From Arthrobacter sp. zg-Y1171 (GTDB lineage Bacteria; Actinomycetota; Actinomycetes; Actinomycetales; Micrococcaceae), in contig NZ_CP104264.1 of NCBI RefSeq assembly GCF_025244845.1, positions 3,224,001-3,288,000 of the forward strand: DNA of 64,000 bases. The letters are read 5' to 3'. The position numbers were made by a program, and so were the translations under genes. The first letter of the stretch is position 1. Each line of letters opens with the position of its first letter. This document shows positions 61,164-64,000 of the stretch, piece by piece. The notes beneath the pieces were generated by a model. It did not search any database and was not told the origin of the DNA. It saw nothing but the letters and a program-made list of their open reading frames with translations.

Positions 61164-62108
61164 TCAGTCCTTTACGTCGAAGCTCTTGAAAATCAGGCGG
61201 AGGGCCAGGGTGGCCACAATGATGGTGGCAATGACAACCACCACGCCCATGGCAGCGGCCTGGCCGATGTCAAAGCCAAGGAAAGCCCGCTGGTAGATGT
61301 AGAACGGCAGGTTTGCACTGGCCGTCCCGGGTCCGCCGGCGGTCATGAGGTAGATCTGGTCGAAGGTGTTCACCACGTAGATGGCGCCAAGCAGGATTCC
61401 GAGTTCGATGTACCGGCGCAACTGCGGCAACGTCACCGAGATGAACGTCCGCCACCACCCCGCGCCGTCCACCTGTGCGGCTTCCAGCACGTCCTTGGAC
61501 TGCGCCTGGAGCCCGGACAGGACCAGCAGCATCATGAACGGCGTCCACTGCCACACCAGCGCCATCAGGATGGACACGATCGGGTGCTGCGACGTCCAGT
61601 CCACCGGCGGGATGCCCACCAGCCCGATCACCCAGTTCAGCAGGCCGTAGCTCGGATTGAGGATTGAAATGGACCACAGCAGGGAGCTCGCCACCGGCAT
61701 GATCAGGAACGGGGTGATCAGGAGGGTACGCACCACTCCCCGGCCGGCGAAACTGCGGTCCAGCAACAGGGCGAAGATGATGCCCAGCAACATCGCGAAG
61801 AAAACACAGGCCACGGTGAAGAGGACGCTGTTCAGCGCCGCCCCGCGGAACGTGGAGTCCGAGAAAATATCGATGTAGTTCCCCAGCCCCACAAACTGGT
61901 TTCCCTCCGGCCGCAGCAGGTTCCAGTTCTGCAGGGAGTACCAGATGGTGAAGAGGAAGGGCACCTGCGTCACGATCAAGGTGAAAATCAGGGCCGGCAA
62001 CAGCGGCAGCCGCCGCCGCCACCCCTCGGCGGAGGACATTCCCCCGCCCTCCCGCTCCGTTGCGGCCTTCCTGGCGCGGACCTGTTGCCGCTCTACCAAC
62101 GTGGACAT
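61164..62108 (-). CDS. ABC sugar/polyol transporter permease (MalF/SmoF-like)
   Basis: 314 residues with six membrane helices. EAA loop: DVLEAAQVDGAGWWRTFISVTLPQLR. WYSLQNWNLLRPEGNQFVGLGNY at the first external loop and FYIYQRAFLGFDIGQAAAMG are characteristic of the polyol branch of carbohydrate ABC permeases. The ATG directly follows the TAA of the binding-protein gene (TAAATG, 62106-62111), so translation is coupled. Confidence 0.93.
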   Translation of the reverse strand: MSTLVERQQVRARKAATEREGGGMSSAEGWRRRLPLLPALIFTLIVTQVPFLFTIWYSLQNWNLLRPEGNQFVGLGNYIDIFSDSTFRGAALNSVLFTVACVFFAMLLGIIFALLLDRSFAGRGVVRTLLITPFLIMPVASSLLWSISILNPSYGLLNWVIGLVGIPPVDWTSQHPIVSILMALVWQWTPFMMLLVLSGLQAQSKDVLEAAQVDGAGWWRTFISVTLPQLRRYIELGILLGAIYVVNTFDQIYLMTAGGPGTASANLPFYIYQRAFLGFDIGQAAAMGVVVVIATIIVATLALRLIFKSFDVKD

Positions 62109-63491
62109 TTAACCCGCTCCGTCCTGGTAGCTTTCCGCCACCGTTTCGGCGTAGCCCTGGGATTGTTCCAGCGCTTCTTGGACTGTCTGCTGCCCGGCTA
62201 TGGCCGCCGAAATCTGCTGCCCCACCCGCGTGCCCAGATCCTGGAACTCCGGGATACCGACAAATTGGAGCCCGGTGTAGGGCACACCGCGGACCATGCT
62301 GTTTTCCTGGGATGCCCCGGCCATGGCATCCAGGGTCGGCTCGGCATAGGCCTCGGCCACCTCGGCGTATTCGGGGATCTCATAGGTGGAGAGCCGGCTG
62401 CCCGGCGGCACCCGTTCCCAGCCGATCTCCTCACCGACAAGCTGGATGTACTCCTTATTGGTCATCCAGGAAACGAAGTCCCAGGCAGCGTCTTTTGAGT
62501 CGCTGGTGGTGGGGATGGCCAGGGACCAGCTGTAGAGCCAGCCGGAGGACTCCGTCTCCTTGACGGGTGCCGGCGCATACCCGCTTTTGCCGACTACGAG
62601 TGAGGACGCGGGGTCCTCGATTGCGGAAACCATGGCCGTGGCGTCGTACCACATGGCAGTGTTTCCCTGGCTGTAGAGGGTCAGGCAGTCCCCGTAGCCG
62701 CTGGTAGCGGCACCGGCCTGCCCGTAGTTCTGCACCAGGTCCACATAATCGGTGACGGCTTCTTCCACTACGGGCTCGTCCAGGCGGGCGTTCCAGTCTT
62801 CGTCGAACCAGCGGCCGCCGTAGGTGTTGATCATGGTGCCCAGCGGCGCCATCACCTCACCCCAGCCGGCCAGCCCCCGCAGGCAGACTCCGGACATGTC
62901 ATTTTCCGGATCGTTGAGTGCTTCGGCGAAGCCGCGGATGTCTTCCCAGGTGGGGCTTTCCGGCATGGTCAGGCCGGCTTCGTCGAACAGGTCCTGCCGG
63001 TAGACGAGGAAGGAGGATTCACCGTAGAACGGAACGGAGTAGAGATCTCCCTCGTAACTCAGTGCGTCCCGGATAGTGGGGACGAAATCATCGGGGTCGT
63101 ACCCTTCGGTGGAATCGGCATAGTCCTGAAGATTAGTGATCCAGCCGTTTTCCGCCCACATCGGCGTCTCGTAATTGGAGATCATCACGACGTCGAATTC
63201 CCCGCCCTGGGTGGCAACAGAGGCAGTGATCTTCGCCCGTGCCTCGTTTTCGGGAAGGGATACAAAGCTGACGTCAATGTCCGGATACTGGGCCTTGAAT
63301 TCGTCCTGGAGAGTGATTGCGTCCTGCATCTGCGGGTTGGAGACAATGGCTACGACAATCTCATCCCGGCCCTCCGCCTCGGAACCGCCGCAGCCGGTCA
63401 GCGCCAGGGCGGCTGCTGCCGCGGATGCCAGACCCGCTCGAAGCCGGTAACGGCGGTGGTTGTGATTTCCCCTGCTGCGTCGAAATCTCAT
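62109..63491 (-). CDS. Extracellular solute-binding lipoprotein for polyol/sugar uptake
   Basis: 460 residues from the ATG at 63491, preceded by AAAGGTGA; a further in-frame ATG at 63509 has no ribosome site. A basic n-region (RFRRSRGNHNHRRYRLR) and hydrophobic stretch end in the lipobox ALTGC, so the protein is anchored to the membrane outside. The rest is a family-1 binding protein: VSLPENEARAKITASVATQG, DVVMISNYETPMWAENGWI, YSVPFYGESSFLVYRQDLFD and NTAMWYDATAMV. The cargo is probably a polyol such as mannitol or sorbitol, by comparison with the permeases. Confidence 0.93.
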   Translation of the reverse strand: MRFRRSRGNHNHRRYRLRAGLASAAAAALALTGCGGSEAEGRDEIVVAIVSNPQMQDAITLQDEFKAQYPDIDVSFVSLPENEARAKITASVATQGGEFDVVMISNYETPMWAENGWITNLQDYADSTEGYDPDDFVPTIRDALSYEGDLYSVPFYGESSFLVYRQDLFDEAGLTMPESPTWEDIRGFAEALNDPENDMSGVCLRGLAGWGEVMAPLGTMINTYGGRWFDEDWNARLDEPVVEEAVTDYVDLVQNYGQAGAATSGYGDCLTLYSQGNTAMWYDATAMVSAIEDPASSLVVGKSGYAPAPVKETESSGWLYSWSLAIPTTSDSKDAAWDFVSWMTNKEYIQLVGEEIGWERVPPGSRLSTYEIPEYAEVAEAYAEPTLDAMAGASQENSMVRGVPYTGLQFVGIPEFQDLGTRVGQQISAAIAGQQTVQEALEQSQGYAETVAESYQDGAG

Positions 63492-63695
63492 CTGGTCACC
63501 TTTGCTCATTTGAGACAGCGGTTCCGCTCACGTGCGCGGAACACTACGTTCATCCATTCGAGCGGGCAAGGGTTATCCCTGGGTTACCGGATCAATTGGC
63601 GCAAGGCATTTCCGGAGGCAAGGGGCAGCGGGGAATGCTGTCGAAAGAGGGCGCTGAGGAATACCCGCGGCGGCAGGCCGGGAATCGTTTGCCGG

Positions 63696-64000
63696 CTAAG
63701 CCGATCCGGTGCGGGTGCAAATGGTATCCATAACTACTTCCGCGGCTCCCTCGCCGGGTTCGCAGCTCAACCGCACTTCAATTTCGGAAACAGCGGCCAA
63801 GGAGGCCAGATGGGTGCCGCCGCAGGGAATGCCGACCGATCCGCCGGGCAGGTCGCAGACCCAGCGGCGCATGCCGGTAAGGAGGTCCGATTCGCACTCG
63901 ATGCGGACCTCCGCATCGGAGGCCACCCACTCCGCCAACGTTGCGTTCACACCCTTTTCCACGGCGGCAGGGTCCGTCAGCAACGCGTCCGGCAAAAAGC
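63696..64000 (-). CDS. AlaX-like alanyl-tRNA editing protein, N-terminus beyond window
   Basis: The frame is open to the right edge (101 codons visible). The visible part is the second-additional-domain type fold of alanyl-tRNA editing: IPCGGTHLASLAAVSEIEVRL with the zinc-binding C-G-G-T-H motif, preceded by MRRWVCDLPGGSVGIP. Such proteins hydrolyse Ser-tRNA(Ala) or Gly-tRNA(Ala). The other zinc ligands (the HxxxH motif) would lie beyond the window. It is not part of the ABC operon: a gap of about 185 bases without a gene separates them. Confidence 0.82.
   Translation of the reverse strand, partial: FLPDALLTDPAAVEKGVNATLAEWVASDAEVRIECESDLLTGMRRWVCDLPGGSVGIPCGGTHLASLAAVSEIEVRLSCEPGEGAAEVVMDTICTRTGSA

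Overview
This 64 kb window is chromosomal DNA of a high-GC Gram-positive bacterium, most likely an Arthrobacter-like member of the Micrococcaceae. The evidence is the uniformly GC-rich codon use, frequent GTG and TTG starts, a tandem glycine riboswitch ahead of a gcvP-gcvT-gcvH-glyA-sdaA operon, an Asp23/Gls24-type envelope-stress operon beside an ECF sigma factor, and the many MarR/TetR-controlled efflux and redox genes. I saw no tRNA, rRNA, CRISPR array, insertion sequence or prophage. The window reads as ordinary accessory and metabolic chromosome with local regulators.

Layout, left to right. 1-1736: a PAS-domain sensor (cut by the left edge) translationally coupled to an RsbQ-like alpha/beta hydrolase whose catalytic His is Asn. 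2108-7291: MarR/ABC exporter pair, a tandem-duplicated VOC gene, MarR/MFS exporter pair. 7387-12615: TetR-MMPL efflux operon, aldo/keto reductase, membrane Rieske protein. 12754-16002: lactate permease plus FAD-linked (D-)lactate/glycolate-type dehydrogenase. 16200-19350: an orphan cytochrome oxidase subunit I, an SDR oxidoreductase, a ChaB protein. 19491-30628: glycine/serine/alanine block, consisting of an Na+:alanine/glycine symporter, serine dehydratase, SHMT, GcvH, GcvT, GcvP, the glycine riboswitch and a divergent CycA permease. 30636-33925: five-gene Asp23/AmaP operon and a divergent ECF sigma factor. 34030-39667: malate synthase, hydrolase, zinc alcohol dehydrogenase, an orphan HTH protein, alanine dehydrogenase. 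39736-43149: AAHS-type MFS carrier, MarR-like protein, TetR/FMN-reductase pair.

43216-45841 is the most unusual locus. A stand-alone SpaB_C (lantibiotic-dehydratase C-terminal, thiopeptide-type) protein is preceded by a seven-codon ORF (MKSWDWF) with a good ribosome-binding site and a GC hairpin just after its stop. It is followed by a 62-residue acidic peptide ending in EVWY and is divergent from a TrmB/LuxR-type regulator. It may be a minimal, undescribed RiPP-type system, or the heptapeptide may be an attenuator.

45936-52290: aminotransferase, a 2-oxo-acid dehydrogenase E1alpha-E1beta-E2 operon with two palindromes in its promoter region, and a second aminotransferase. 52332-58138: holin-like membrane protein, WXG100-like protein plus hydrolase, purB, rlmN, GNAT. 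58190-60231: guanine-deaminase-like enzyme, SoxR with a SoxR box in front of a small basic ORF and a VOC gene. 60269-63491: polyol-type ABC importer without its ATPase. 63696-64000: AlaX-type editing protein cut by the right edge.

Several genes shown here start downstream of the longest possible reading frame. I chose those starts from Shine-Dalgarno sites, ATGA overlaps or family N-termini.
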